Assembly: GCF_946222985.1 (NCBI RefSeq)
Contig: NZ_CAMIFY010000004.1
Coordinates: 25,034-89,033, forward strand
Direction: 5' to 3'
From: an uncultured Corynebacterium sp.
Lineage (GTDB): Bacteria; Actinomycetota; Actinomycetes; Mycobacteriales; Mycobacteriaceae
DNA length: 64,000 bases
This document shows, piece after piece, positions 9,676 through 18,711 of the stretch (positions are counted from its first letter, which is position 1; each line of letters begins with the position of its first letter). The notes beneath the pieces were generated by a model, which had not been told where the DNA came from, made no database searches, and saw nothing but the letters and a program-made list of their open reading frames with translations. Made by a program: the position numbers and the translations under genes.

Positions 9676-10605
9676 ATGACTGATCCCAACGCATCCGTGC
9701 CCGCCAAGAAGCTGGATTCCATCCCGTCGCTGGTGCCGCTGTACGCCAAGGCCGCGACGGGCGGCAAGCGCACCAACCGCACGTCGAACCTGAAGACCCC
9801 GGCCCTGACGGTCACCGGAGTCGAGGTCTCGGCGTCGCGCGACGAGGATTTCCGCCGCGTCGTCGGCGCCCCGGCGGTCGATCACGTCGCCGGCAGCGCC
9901 TTCTTCGGCCACGTCCACGCACTGATCATGCCGCTGCAGATGGAGCTCATGGCCGCGGATGATTTCCCGCTGCCCATGATGGGTCTCATCCACACGTCCA
10001 ACACGTACCGCCAGCTCGCGCCGGTTCCGGTGGACTCGAAGGTCGACGTGGAGGTCCGGGTCGCCGGGTTCCGCGCCCACCGTTCGGGCACGGAGATCGT
10101 GCACGAGGCGACCGTGTCGCAGGGCGGCACCGTCCTGGTCGAGGAAACCTCGGTCTACCTGGCCAAGGGCAAGAAGCTCGACGACGTCGAGCCCCTCGAC
10201 GAGGCGGCCGGTTCGTCGAAGCGACCGCAGTTCAAGGTGCCGCGCCCGACGGCGCAGTGGCGCATCCCCGGTTCCATCGGCCGCACGTGGGCGAAGGTTT
10301 CGGGCGACTGGAACCCGATCCACGTCACCGGCCTGACGGCGAAGGCGCTGGGCATGCCCGGCGTCGTGGCCCACGGCATGTACACCGCCTCGCGTGCGCT
10401 GGCGGAGTCCGATGTCCCGGGCGGCGCCCCGTTCGAGTTCCACATCGAGTTCGCGGCGCCGGTCATCGTGCCGGCGACGGTGATGGTCGCCATCACCCGC
10501 GCCGGCGAGGTCGTCGACGGCGAGGCCCGCGGCGGCACCGACATCGTGGCGTGGGACCGCAAGAAGAAGCGCCCGCACTTCACGGGCTCGGTCCGCGACG
10601 TGTAG
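9676..10605 (+). CDS. MaoC-family hotdog dehydratase (HtdX-like)
   Basis: 309 residues forming a double hotdog. The C-terminal half carries the hydratase-2 signature KVSGDWNPIHVTG with catalytic Asp and His, followed by MPGVVAHGMYTASRAL. The N-terminal hotdog lacks it, as in FAS-linked and HtdX-type proteins. The expected reaction is hydration of 2-enoyl-CoA or dehydration of (R)-3-hydroxyacyl-CoA. The start ATG at 9676 lies 10 bp after the reductase stop. It is the last gene of the operon, which ends in a strong hairpin at 10644-10681. Confidence 0.87.
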   Translation: MTDPNASVPAKKLDSIPSLVPLYAKAATGGKRTNRTSNLKTPALTVTGVEVSASRDEDFRRVVGAPAVDHVAGSAFFGHVHALIMPLQMELMAADDFPLPMMGLIHTSNTYRQLAPVPVDSKVDVEVRVAGFRAHRSGTEIVHEATVSQGGTVLVEETSVYLAKGKKLDDVEPLDEAAGSSKRPQFKVPRPTAQWRIPGSIGRTWAKVSGDWNPIHVTGLTAKALGMPGVVAHGMYTASRALAESDVPGGAPFEFHIEFAAPVIVPATVMVAITRAGEVVDGEARGGTDIVAWDRKKKRPHFTGSVRDV

Positions 10606-10643
10606 TTCCCGCCGTCCGGCGATGTCGGACGGCACGTGAACGA

Positions 10644-10681
10644 GAAGAAGGGGCACCCGGTTTTCCGGGTGCCCCTTCTTC
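10644..10681. terminator. Intrinsic terminator, probably bidirectional
   Basis: A perfect 17-bp stem (10644-10660 with 10665-10681) and a TTTT loop lie between the MaoC stop (10605) and the convergent AlkZ-like stop (10700). The stem ends in A/T-rich arms (GAAGAAGG / CCTTCTTC), which give short U-rich tails in both directions. Confidence 0.85.
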
Positions 10682-10699
10682 GTCATCGGTGGGCTTCGG

Positions 10700-11794
10700 T
10701 CAGCGCCCCGCGAATTTCAGATAATCGGATGCAGCCGGGTGGCCCTCGTCCCAGGTGTCGACGATCCGCCCGGCCTTCATCACGGCCCGGTTGACCAGGC
10801 CGTTGATAGTCGGCCCGATCAGTGCGAACAGTTCCGGCTCCGCTTCCTTGTCGAGCACCAGCGTCCGGTCGCCGTAGCCCATCAGGTACTCGTCGAACGC
10901 GGGCAGGAGCAGCGGCCCGCGCGGTGGCCGGGCCTTCGGGTTCGCGGCGGCGATCTCGGCGTCCTCGGCGAGCATCAGGTGCCGCTGCCCCGCCACCTCG
11001 ACGTCCGTCACCGCATCGCCGGCGGAGTCCACGGCCCGCTTGATCGTGGCGTTGGTGTGCCCCGACCACCAGGCGATGTCGGAGACCTTCGCCGGTCCCC
11101 GACCCCGCAGATGCTTGACGACGAGCCGGTGGAGCAATTCGTCCGCGTCGGCGTCATCTACCCCGGGCACCCACGCCTCGAAGGCGGTGAAGGTGTCGGC
11201 CGTGCCCACCGGCGGTCCCTGCACGAGGATGCGTTCCTCGCACAGGAAACGCAGCATGTGGGAGCCGCGGCTCGACGACGAGTCGATGCCGACCGTCTCC
11301 CAGTACGCCCGCACGCCGTCGCGGGTCAGTGCCACCGCCGCGCCGCGCGGGCCGACGAAGGGCACGGCCTTCTCCGCGACGTGGTCGGGCAACGAGTCGG
11401 GATTCGTGGTGGCCTCGACCAGCGCGGTGCCCGCCCGCAGCACGTCGTCGAGGGTCAGCCCCAGCCCGGCGCGGCGCTTTTCCACGCCGGAGCGGGCGCG
11501 ATGGGCGCACAGGCCGGTCAGCCAGGAGACGTCCTCTGCGGCCATGACGTGGTGCGTGCCGCGCATGGGCCACGTGCGGACCAGCGCACCGGATTCCAGC
11601 GCCGCCTGCACGTCCGAGTACGTCGTCCCCTTCGTGCGGATGCCGACGGCCCACCGCGCCGCCTTCGGGTTCTGCGCCTGCATGGCCAGCATGTGGCGCA
11701 CGGCGGACACCGGATCGGCGGCGCGGTCCTTCGCGGTGAACAACTGTGCCCGGCATCGGGCGGCGCGGGCGGCCGACGGCGTCAGGGTGATCAT
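10700..11794 (-). CDS. AlkZ-like winged-helix protein (HTH_42 family)
   Basis: 364 residues of the winged-helix DNA-binding family to which AlkZ/YcaQ DNA glycosylases belong. The N-terminal region has LAMQAQNPKAA, containing Gln39-x-Gln41, the QxQ motif that is catalytic in AlkZ. Later blocks include ALVRTWPMRGTHHVM, VSDIAWWSGH and LLPAFDEYLMGY, all typical of this family. A role in repair of alkylated or crosslinked DNA is possible, but many actinobacterial members are uncharacterised. The start overlaps the stop of the upstream hydrolase gene as ATGA (11791-11794), so the two are co-translated. Confidence 0.75.
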   Translation of the reverse strand: MITLTPSAARAARCRAQLFTAKDRAADPVSAVRHMLAMQAQNPKAARWAVGIRTKGTTYSDVQAALESGALVRTWPMRGTHHVMAAEDVSWLTGLCAHRARSGVEKRRAGLGLTLDDVLRAGTALVEATTNPDSLPDHVAEKAVPFVGPRGAAVALTRDGVRAYWETVGIDSSSSRGSHMLRFLCEERILVQGPPVGTADTFTAFEAWVPGVDDADADELLHRLVVKHLRGRGPAKVSDIAWWSGHTNATIKRAVDSAGDAVTDVEVAGQRHLMLAEDAEIAAANPKARPPRGPLLLPAFDEYLMGYGDRTLVLDKEAEPELFALIGPTINGLVNRAVMKAGRIVDTWDEGHPAASDYLKFAGR

Positions 11795-12411
11795 CGCGCC
11801 CCGGTTTCTTCGAGCACGCCCATCACGATGTCGCGGACCTCCGGCACCTCGGAGACGCCGTCGGAATACAGGAAATGCCCCATGCCGGGGAGCACGACCG
11901 GTTCGACGCCGAGGCGCCCGGCCATGGCCTCGGTGTCGGCGCCGGGGACGATGTGGTCGCCGTCGGACATGACCACCGCGATCTTTCCGAGCCGGTCGAC
12001 CACCGACCCGGTGTCCACGCCGTCGCCGATGAAGTAGTCGAGCTGCGGCAGCGCCTCGGACTTCTCGTCGAAGCCCGCGACGAAAACGACGCCGGCGAGG
12101 CGCTGGTCTGGGTGGTCGGCGAGGTGACGGAGCGTCGTGAAGCAACCCAGCGAATGGGCCACCACGACCGCGCCGTCCAACGAACCCGGCTGCGTGGCCA
12201 GGGCGGCGGCCCACTCCCCGGGCCGGGGGCGCGTCGGATCGGGAAGCGCGACGCGCGTGACCGCATGGCCGGCGGCGACGAGCTCGGCCGCCAACCACGG
12301 ATACCAATGCTTGGCGGGATACCCGTTATAGCCGTGGACGATGACGACGCGCGAAACCCCGCCCGGAAAATCCGTGACGGGGTCGTGCCGGACGCGGGGC
12401 TTTTCGCTCAT
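11791..12411 (-). CDS. RBBP9/YdeN-type serine hydrolase
   Basis: 206 residues of a small single-domain alpha/beta hydrolase. It begins with VVIVHGYNGYPAKHWYPWL, the hallmark of the RBBP9/YdeN family. The nucleophile is in VVAHSLGCFT, the acid in SDGDHIVPG and the His in PGMGHFLYSD. There is no signal peptide, so it is cytoplasmic; the substrate is unknown. TATCCT on the minus strand (12424-12419) ends 7 nt before the ATG, indicating a leaderless transcript. It is followed in operon by the AlkZ-like gene (ATGA overlap). Confidence 0.85.
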   Translation of the reverse strand: MSEKPRVRHDPVTDFPGGVSRVVIVHGYNGYPAKHWYPWLAAELVAAGHAVTRVALPDPTRPRPGEWAAALATQPGSLDGAVVVAHSLGCFTTLRHLADHPDQRLAGVVFVAGFDEKSEALPQLDYFIGDGVDTGSVVDRLGKIAVVMSDGDHIVPGADTEAMAGRLGVEPVVLPGMGHFLYSDGVSEVPEVRDIVMGVLEETGAR

Positions 12412-12440
12412 GGCCGCGAGGATACGTCAGTCCCAGCCGA

Positions 12441-13280
12441 CTAGTCCCAGCTGGCGTTGTCCGGGTCGACGCCATTGGCGCGGGCGTCGGCCTCGATGGC
12501 GGCCACCAGCCACTTCGTCGGCTCCTCGCCGCCGTAGGACTCCTGGAAACGCTCGTCGACCAGGTACATCCGGGCGAGGATCACCTGGCGGCCGTGCGAG
12601 CACTCGTAGTGCTTGGCCACGCCCGCGCGGTGCATCGCCGAGACCTCGCGGCCTGCCTCGGAGTCGGGGTCGACGCCGTCACGGACGGCGTCGGCCAGCG
12701 TGCCGACGATCGCATCCTGGTCGGCGTACATCCGCGCCCACTCCTCCTCGGAACGCGACGCGTTGGCCTGCTGGGACTGCGCCCACTCGGCGGTGTCGCC
12801 CCAGCGGGACTCGGCCTCGTCGGCGAAGTCCTGGCGCCACCCGCCGCCGAACTTCTCCGCGGCGGCGCGGGCGTCGATCTTGTTGTCGTTGTCGCCCATC
12901 TCGGTCATCTCCTTCAGCATGTCGTCGACCGCGCCGATCATCCGACGCAGATGCGAGGCTCGCTCGGCCAACAGGCGGCGCTGGCGCTCCAGGTGCTCCC
13001 GGGCGTCGGCGTCACCGTCGACGAGCTCGCGGACCTCCGCCAACGACAACCCGATCTCCCGGTACACCAGGATCAGGTGCGCCCGCTCGAGATCGGCGTC
13101 GACGTAGAGCCGATGCCCTCCGAGCGTGCGCCACGACGGCACCAGCAAATCGATCGATTCCCAGTGCCGCAGCGTCCGCACGGTGACGTCGAGCAGCTCG
13201 GCGGCCTCGCCGATGGTCAGCTCGGTGCCGTCGCCGACTCGCACGTCGTCGTGGGCGGGTCCGTTCGCGTCGTCTCGCAT
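12441..13280 (-). CDS. MerR-family regulator with TipAS effector domain
   Basis: 279 residues. Residues ~22-90 are a MerR winged helix (LTIGEAAELLDVTVRTLRHW ... GGHRLY), residues ~90-130 a coiled coil, and residues ~150-279 match the TipAS/antibiotic-recognition domain (WARMYADQDAIVGTLADA, MHRAGVAKHYECSHGRQV). Members activate promoters when bound by thiopeptides or other multidrug ligands. An in-frame GTG lies at 13289, but ATG 13280 fits the promoter: TTGCAC (13318-13313), a 19-bp spacer holding a perfect dyad, then TTGAGT ending 7 nt before the ATG. This is the classic MerR layout and suggests autoregulation. No efflux gene is adjacent. Confidence 0.88.
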   Translation of the reverse strand: MRDDANGPAHDDVRVGDGTELTIGEAAELLDVTVRTLRHWESIDLLVPSWRTLGGHRLYVDADLERAHLILVYREIGLSLAEVRELVDGDADAREHLERQRRLLAERASHLRRMIGAVDDMLKEMTEMGDNDNKIDARAAAEKFGGGWRQDFADEAESRWGDTAEWAQSQQANASRSEEEWARMYADQDAIVGTLADAVRDGVDPDSEAGREVSAMHRAGVAKHYECSHGRQVILARMYLVDERFQESYGGEEPTKWLVAAIEADARANGVDPDNASWD

Positions 13281-13293
13281 GAGTGCCACTCAA

Positions 13294-13316
13294 GCACCTG
13301 ACGCAACGTCAGGTGC
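13294..13316 (-). promoter_or_regulatory. MerR/TipA-type operator in a 19-bp-spaced promoter
   Basis: GCACCTGACG and CGTCAGGTGC form a perfect 10-bp dyad separated by three bases. On the minus strand it falls between a -35-like TTGCAC and a -10-like TTGAGT that are 19 bp apart, the stretched spacing characteristic of MerR-controlled promoters. It lies immediately upstream of the regulator gene. Confidence 0.75.
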
Positions 13317-13448
13317 AAGACCCGATTTCGCACCGCGGCCACCCGCGATCACCCCACGGCCACCCCATACCCACCCCACGGCCGAGGTGAACATGGGTAA
13401 CGTCGAGTGGTGCAAGTCACGACCACCCCCGACCCCCAGGGAGCGATC

Positions 13449-14174
13449 ATGCGACACCGCACCACCCACCGGATCACCGCCGCCACGCTCGGCGCCACCG
13501 CACTCACCTTCGGCCTCGTAGCCTGCGCCGACGGCGGTGAAGGAGACGGCGGCGCGACCACCGCCACCGAAACCACGACGGTCACCGAAGGCGCCGGGGA
13601 AGACGGAACCGAGGCAGCCGCCGCCGACTCCGGTGACGCCGGCGAGAGCTTCGCCACCGCCACCCTGCAGAACGCCGACGGTTCCGACTCCGGCACCGTG
13701 ACGTTCGCCGAGGACGGCGACCTCGTCTCCGTCACCGTCGAGGCCACCGGGCTCGAGCCCGGATTCCGCGGCTTTCACATCCACGGCACCGGACTGTGCG
13801 AGCCCGACAGCGAGTCGCCCGACGGTGGCGACACCGGTGACTTCCTGTCCGCCGGCGGCCACCTGACCGGTGATGCCGACACCGAGGGCCACGGCAACCC
13901 CGACGGATCGGTCGGCCACGCCGGCGACCTGCCGTCGCTGCTGGTCGGCGAAGACGGCAACGCCTCGATGACCTTCACCACCGATCGCCTGACCCGCGAT
14001 CTGCTCCTCGACGACGACGGCTCGGCCGTGATGGTCCACACCGGCGCCGACAACTACGCCAACGTCGACGAGCGCTACGCGCCGGACGGCCCGGACGAGG
14101 ACACGATGAAGACCGGCGACGCCGGCGACCGCGCACTGTGCGGCGTGGTCGGCGAGGGCGGCGAAGACAGCTAG
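13449..14174 (+). CDS. sodC: Secreted Cu/Zn superoxide dismutase lipoprotein
   Basis: 241 residues with a signal peptide and lipobox GLVACADG (lipid-modified Cys26), a low-complexity Thr/Glu/Ala linker to ~65, then the SOD barrel. Visible ligands are His110 and His112 (FHIHGTG), His138, His148, His157 and Asp160 (VGHAGD), and His197 (VMVHTGADN). Cys117 and Cys231 form the conserved disulfide. It would dismutate superoxide at the outer face of the membrane. ATG 13449 is chosen because it starts a proper signal peptide and follows a GGGAGCG ribosome site. It appears to be a single-gene unit. Confidence 0.93.
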   Translation: MRHRTTHRITAATLGATALTFGLVACADGGEGDGGATTATETTTVTEGAGEDGTEAAAADSGDAGESFATATLQNADGSDSGTVTFAEDGDLVSVTVEATGLEPGFRGFHIHGTGLCEPDSESPDGGDTGDFLSAGGHLTGDADTEGHGNPDGSVGHAGDLPSLLVGEDGNASMTFTTDRLTRDLLLDDDGSAVMVHTGADNYANVDERYAPDGPDEDTMKTGDAGDRALCGVVGEGGEDS

Positions 14175-14248
14175 GACAACTGGGACACCGACGCGCGGTA
14201 GGTCCAACCGGACGCGTCTCGAGGCGATGGTGATTAGTCTTTGCCGTC

Positions 14249-15412
14249 ATGACCCTCGAGACCGTCCACGGGCCGGACCCGCGATGGGATGAGCTGCTCG
14301 CCACCCTGGAGCGCGACGTCGGCATCGTGACGCTGACCGTGGAGCGCCTGCGCGCCTCGGTGCCCGGATACGACGCGGTGCCCACCGAGGCGCTCGCGGC
14401 CTCGGCGCGCCGCAACATCGCCGTGAGCATCCGCACCATCCGCGATGGCGGCGCGCCCTCCCCCGACGACGTGCCGGAGGCCGAGGCGCTGGCCGTCGAA
14501 CGCTTCGGGCAGGGCGTGCCGCTGGGCAGCGTGCTCAGCGGTTTCCGCACGTCGCTGACGGTGATCCTGCGTCGCCTCATCGAACTCGCCCCGGAGTCGG
14601 GGATCCCGTCCGACCAGGTCCTGGAGTGCTCCACGGTGCTGTGGTCGCTCGGGGACGTGTTCTCCACCCGCGCGACGGCAGTGTACCGGGATCGCGAGAT
14701 TGCCCGGGCGGTGGCCGATTCGGCGCGGCGCACGGAGTGGATCGCCGCGGCGGTCTCCGAACCGATGGACCCGGCCGAATTGCGGCGTGGTGCGGCGCTT
14801 TACGACGTTCCGGTCGACGCCGACGTCCGTGCCCTCGCCGCACCCGTGCGGCCCCGTTCCGGCCACGCCGGTGAGCGGGAATTGCTGACGTGGGCGGACC
14901 GGGCCGGGGTACGGGTGCTCACGGCGGTGCGCACGAGCATGATCGTCGGGATCGTCATCGGCGACCCGTACGGCGCCGAGCCGTCGATGACCGTCGGCCT
15001 CGGCGAGCCGGTGCCCCTGCAGCGATTGCCCGAGTCGTTCGAGATCGCGACGATGGCGCTGCGGGCGGCCGACGCCGTCGGCGCCGGGCGTCTCGTCGAC
15101 GTGGAGCGACTGTCGTGGCGCATGGGCGTCCATGCCAGCCCCGCGACGACCCGGTTGCTGCGCCGCCGGTACCTCGAGCCGCTGGCCGACTCCGGCGCCT
15201 TCCGCGGGGATCTCCTCGAATCGGTGCGCGCCTTCCTCGACAACAGGATGAGCATCCCCGCCGCCGCGGCGGCGATTCCGGTTCACCCGAACACCCTGCG
15301 CTACCGCCTGCGCCGATTCTCCGAGCTCACCGGCGCGGACCTCGGCGACGTCGACCAGCTGATCGAGGTGTCGTGGGCGATGTCGACGCTGGGAGCGACG
15401 GACGTTTCGTAG
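14249..15412 (+). CDS. PucR/CdaR-type transcriptional regulator
   Basis: 387 residues. The C-terminal ~60 residues form the PucR helix-turn-helix (ESVRAFLDNRMSIPAAAAAI, then VHPNTLRYRLRRFSELTG). The N-terminal region is helical, and a GGDEF-like middle segment is typical of this family. These proteins usually activate neighbouring catabolic genes. The 3-hydroxybutyrate permease and enzymes start 161 bp downstream on the same strand, so control of that locus is likely (inference). TAGTCT at 14235-14240 ends 8 nt before the ATG, indicating a leaderless transcript. Confidence 0.85.
   Translation: MTLETVHGPDPRWDELLATLERDVGIVTLTVERLRASVPGYDAVPTEALAASARRNIAVSIRTIRDGGAPSPDDVPEAEALAVERFGQGVPLGSVLSGFRTSLTVILRRLIELAPESGIPSDQVLECSTVLWSLGDVFSTRATAVYRDREIARAVADSARRTEWIAAAVSEPMDPAELRRGAALYDVPVDADVRALAAPVRPRSGHAGERELLTWADRAGVRVLTAVRTSMIVGIVIGDPYGAEPSMTVGLGEPVPLQRLPESFEIATMALRAADAVGAGRLVDVERLSWRMGVHASPATTRLLRRRYLEPLADSGAFRGDLLESVRAFLDNRMSIPAAAAAIPVHPNTLRYRLRRFSELTGADLGDVDQLIEVSWAMSTLGATDVS
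14797..14807 (+). repeat. Dispersed word GCTTTACGACG, copy 3
   Basis: Inside the PucR-type gene, reading Leu-Tyr-Asp with CTT. Confidence 0.7.
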
Positions 15413-15573
15413 CGGGCGACGAATTCGGGGGCGAAACATTGCACTCCACGATGTAGCCCACGTCACAGCGGCGGGGACATGCTGTGCGTTGTCGCCCGCA
15501 CCGGGTGATCCGCATCACCGATCCGTGTGCGGACGAACAATCGGGGCCCGCCCCGTTTCCCCAGGAGGTGCCC

Positions 15574-17004
15574 ATGGCCCTCGGGATCATCGGAATCCTG
15601 CTTTCCCTCGCGCTGCTGATCACGCTCGCCTACCGCGGCATGCCCGTGATCATCGCCGCACCGATTTCCTCCGTCGTGGCCCTCGTGTTCTCCGGGGCAC
15701 CGATCCTCGCGTCGTACACGGAGATCTTCATGCCGGCGATGGCCAACTTCATCGGCAGCTACTTCCCGGTCTTCCTCACCGGCGCCATCTTCGGCATCCT
15801 CATGACCGTCACCGGGTACGCGAAGTCCATCGCGACCACCGTGACGTCGTGGGTCGGCGCCGGCGGCGCCATCGCCGCGACGGTGGTGACCTCGGCGCTG
15901 ATGACCTACGGCGGCATCAGCCTCTTCGTCGTCGCGTTCGTGATGTACCCGCTGGCCCGCGAGCTCTTCCGCGTCGCCGACATCCCGCGCCGGTTGATCC
16001 CGGCGACCATCGCGCTGGGCATCTTCACCTTCACCATGACCGCCCTGCCCGGCACGCCCCAGGTCCAGAACATCATTCCGGGGCAGTTCTTCGGCACCGG
16101 ATCCTTCGCCGGCGTCGCCGTCGGCCTGGTGGGCTCGGCCGGGATCCTCGCGTTCGGCATGGCCTGGCTGGAGTACCGTCGCCGGGCCATGGCGAAGGCC
16201 GGGGAGACGTTCTCATCCGCGCATCACGCGATCGATGCGGAGGCCGGCACGGCCAACTCGGACGACGCGACCCCCACCGCCGCCCGCTCCGCCGCTCCGC
16301 TGGCACCGCCCAACCGGTGGGTGCCGTTCCTGCCGTTGATCACGGTCTTCGCGGTGAACTTCGCCTGCACGCTGATCATCTTCCCGGCGATGGACTGGGG
16401 CTACCTCGACGACGAGAAGTACGGCTCCATCGCGTTGTCGTCCCGCTCGGCGCTGTGGGCCGTCCTCATCGCCATCATCGCGGCGATCGCGCTGATCGTG
16501 GCACTGAACTTCCCGCACCGCCGCCGCCTCGGCTCGGCCTTCGCCGACGGCGCGAAGCAGTCCATGCTCCCGGCGTTCAGCACCGCCTCCGAGGTCGGCT
16601 ACGGCGCGGTCGTCGCCTCGGTCGCGGCGTTCGCCCTCGTGCGCGACTCGATCTTCAACATGGGCGCGAACGCCGTGATCACCTCCGTGGTCACCGTTTC
16701 CGTCACCGCCGGCCTAACCGGTTCGTCGTCGGGCGGCATGACCATCGCGCTCAACGCCCTCGGCGACGATCTCCGGGCCATGGCCGAGGCCGACGGCACC
16801 AGCCTCGAGGTCATGCACCGCCTCACCGCCATGGCCGCCGGCGGCCTCGACACCCTGCCGCATTCCGGTGCGGTCGTCACGCTGCTCATCGTCTGCGGCC
16901 TGACCCACCGGCAGTCCTACAAGGACGTCGCCATGATCACCATGGTCGGCCCGGTCGCGGTCGTCGGCCTGCTCGTCGCGGCCGTCTCGCTCGGCGCCTT
17001 CTGA
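15574..17004 (+). CDS. GntP-family permease, probably for 3-hydroxybutyrate
   Basis: 476 residues with about twelve hydrophobic segments and a cytoplasmic loop at ~210-245. Family signs include GAIFGILMTVTGYAKSIA, the paired re-entrant-type segments LPGTPQVQNIIPG and SGGMTIALNALG, and MAAGGLDTLPHSGAVV. GntP/CitMHS-like proteins import gluconate or hydroxy acids with protons. Location next to bdhA and scoAB points to 3-hydroxybutyrate. The ATG follows a strong AGGAGG at 15563-15568. A 130-bp gap with small hairpins separates it from bdhA. Confidence 0.82.
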   Translation: MALGIIGILLSLALLITLAYRGMPVIIAAPISSVVALVFSGAPILASYTEIFMPAMANFIGSYFPVFLTGAIFGILMTVTGYAKSIATTVTSWVGAGGAIAATVVTSALMTYGGISLFVVAFVMYPLARELFRVADIPRRLIPATIALGIFTFTMTALPGTPQVQNIIPGQFFGTGSFAGVAVGLVGSAGILAFGMAWLEYRRRAMAKAGETFSSAHHAIDAEAGTANSDDATPTAARSAAPLAPPNRWVPFLPLITVFAVNFACTLIIFPAMDWGYLDDEKYGSIALSSRSALWAVLIAIIAAIALIVALNFPHRRRLGSAFADGAKQSMLPAFSTASEVGYGAVVASVAAFALVRDSIFNMGANAVITSVVTVSVTAGLTGSSSGGMTIALNALGDDLRAMAEADGTSLEVMHRLTAMAAGGLDTLPHSGAVVTLLIVCGLTHRQSYKDVAMITMVGPVAVVGLLVAAVSLGAF

Positions 17005-17134
17005 TTCGACCGCGTCCCCGCCGGACCCTGCATGGTCCGCGCATCGCGGGTATCCCGGACATGTCGGGGCCTCCGGGCATTTCCGGGACCGCTGAACTAT
17101 CCCCACTTTCCCACTTCAACCGAAAGGACCCCAG

Positions 17135-17905
17135 ATGACCTCCACCGATCGCACCGCCACGTTCGATCTCTCCGGTCGCCGCGCGCTCGTCACCGGCGGC
17201 GCCTCCGGCATCGGCGCCGCATGCGCCCGCGCCTTCGCCGCCGCCGGCGCCCACGTCACCGTCTGCGACATCGACGCCGACGCGGCCGGAAAACTCGCCG
17301 ACGAGATCGGAGGCGACACCTGGGTCGTCGACCTCGCCGACACCGCCGCCCTGGAAGACGTCGAACTCGACGTCGACATCGTCGTCAACAACGCCGGCAT
17401 CCAGCGCATCAACCCGATCCAGGACTTCGAGCCCGACGATTGGCGCTTCATCCACCGCCTCATGGTGGAATCGCCGTTCCTGCTGGTCCGCGCCGCTCTT
17501 CCCGGCATGTACGAGCGCGGTTTCGGCCGCATCATCAACCTGTCGTCGATCCACGGCGTGCGCGCCAGCGCCTTCAAGTCCGCCTACGTGTCGGCCAAGC
17601 ACGCCCTCGAGGGCTTCTCCAAGGTCACCGCACTGGAGGGCGCCGAGCACGGCGTGACCTCGAACTGCATCGATCCGTCGTACGTGCGCACCCCGCTCGT
17701 CGAAAAGCAGATCGCCGATCAGGCGAAGACCCACGGGATCGAACCCGACGACGTCATCAACGACATCATGCTCACCGAGTCGGCCATCAAGCGGCTCGTC
17801 GAGCCCGACGAGGTCGCCTCGCTGGCGACGTGGCTGGCGTCGGACCAGTCCGGCATGGTCACCGGCGCCTCGTACGCCATCGACGGCGGCTGGACGGCGA
17901 GCTGA
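17135..17905 (+). CDS. bdhA: 3-hydroxybutyrate dehydrogenase
   Basis: 256 residues of a classical short-chain dehydrogenase: cofactor loop GGASGIGAA, VNNAGIQ, and the catalytic Ser-Tyr-Lys in INLSSIHGVRA and SAYVSAKHAL. The sequence around AGIQ and VSAKHALEGFSK is typical of D-3-hydroxybutyrate dehydrogenase, which oxidises 3-hydroxybutyrate to acetoacetate with NAD+. Its stop overlaps the scoA start by one base (TGATG). With the upstream permease and downstream CoA-transferase subunits it completes import and activation of the ketone body. Confidence 0.9.
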   Translation: MTSTDRTATFDLSGRRALVTGGASGIGAACARAFAAAGAHVTVCDIDADAAGKLADEIGGDTWVVDLADTAALEDVELDVDIVVNNAGIQRINPIQDFEPDDWRFIHRLMVESPFLLVRAALPGMYERGFGRIINLSSIHGVRASAFKSAYVSAKHALEGFSKVTALEGAEHGVTSNCIDPSYVRTPLVEKQIADQAKTHGIEPDDVINDIMLTESAIKRLVEPDEVASLATWLASDQSGMVTGASYAIDGGWTAS

Positions 17906-18711
17906 TGACACTCGACAAGACTTTCGCCTCCCCCGCCGACGCCGTCGCCGACGTCCCCGACGGCGCCTCCATCGCGGTCGGCGGATTCGGCCTCAGCGGC
18001 AATCCGACGCAGCTCATCGAGGCCCTCCTCGACCACGGCACCCGCGACCTGTCCATCGTGTCCAACAACTGCGGCGTCGACGACTGGGGGCTGGGCACGC
18101 TGCTGTCGGCCAAGCGGATCCGCAAGATGACCTCGTCCTACGTCGGTGAGAACCGCGAATTCGCCCGCCAGTACCTCGAGGGCGAGCTCGAATTGGAGCT
18201 CGTGCCGCAGGGGACGCTGGCGGAGAAGCTCCGCGCCGGCGGTGCGGGCATCGCCGCGTTCTTCACCCGCACCGGCGTCGGCACGCAGGTCGCCGAGGGC
18301 GGCATTCCCGTGCTTCACGACGCCGAGGGCGCCGTGGTCCGCCACTCCGAGCCGAAGGAGGTCCGGCCCTTCGCCACCCATCACGACGAGGCGGTCGACT
18401 ACGTCCTCGAGGAGGCGATCGTCACCGACTATTCGCTGGTCCACGCCGCTCGCGGCGACCGGCACGGCAACCTCGTCTTCAACAAGGCGGCCCGCCAGTT
18501 CGGCCCGCCCGCGGCGTCGGCGGGGCGGATCTGCATCGCGCAGGTCGAGCAGCTCGTCGAGCCCGGCGAGATCGACCCCGACGAGGTGCACCTGCCGGGC
18601 GTCTTCGTCCACCGCATCGTCGAAGTCGGCCCCGACATCGAAAAGCGCATCGAGAAGATCACCGTCCGCGTCGAACGCGAGGCCGGAAACAAGGAGGCCC
18701 ACCATGGCTGA
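17905..18711 (+). CDS. scoA: Succinyl-CoA:3-ketoacid CoA-transferase subunit A
   Basis: 268 residues of the alpha subunit, with [17 protein letters not shown] near the N-terminus, [23 protein letters not shown] and [16 protein letters not shown], all standard for ScoA. Together with ScoB it moves CoA from succinyl-CoA to acetoacetate, giving acetoacetyl-CoA. ATG 17905 overlaps the bdhA stop. Its own stop lies inside scoB (8-bp overlap), so the three genes are tightly coupled. About 268 residues is slightly longer than many ScoA proteins because of a Lys/Glu-rich C-terminus. Confidence 0.93.
   Translation: MTLDKTFASPADAVADVPDGASIAVGGFGLSGNPTQLIEALLDHGTRDLSIVSNNCGVDDWGLGTLLSAKRIRKMTSSYVGENREFARQYLEGELELELVPQGTLAEKLRAGGAGIAAFFTRTGVGTQVAEGGIPVLHDAEGAVVRHSEPKEVRPFATHHDEAVDYVLEEAIVTDYSLVHAARGDRHGNLVFNKAARQFGPPAASAGRICIAQVEQLVEPGEIDPDEVHLPGVFVHRIVEVGPDIEKRIEKITVRVEREAGNKEAHHG

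Noticed and set aside
17005..17134. Possible riboswitch before bdhA
   Set aside because: Small GGACC/GGTCC and CCGGG hairpins are present but match no riboswitch core that I recognise.
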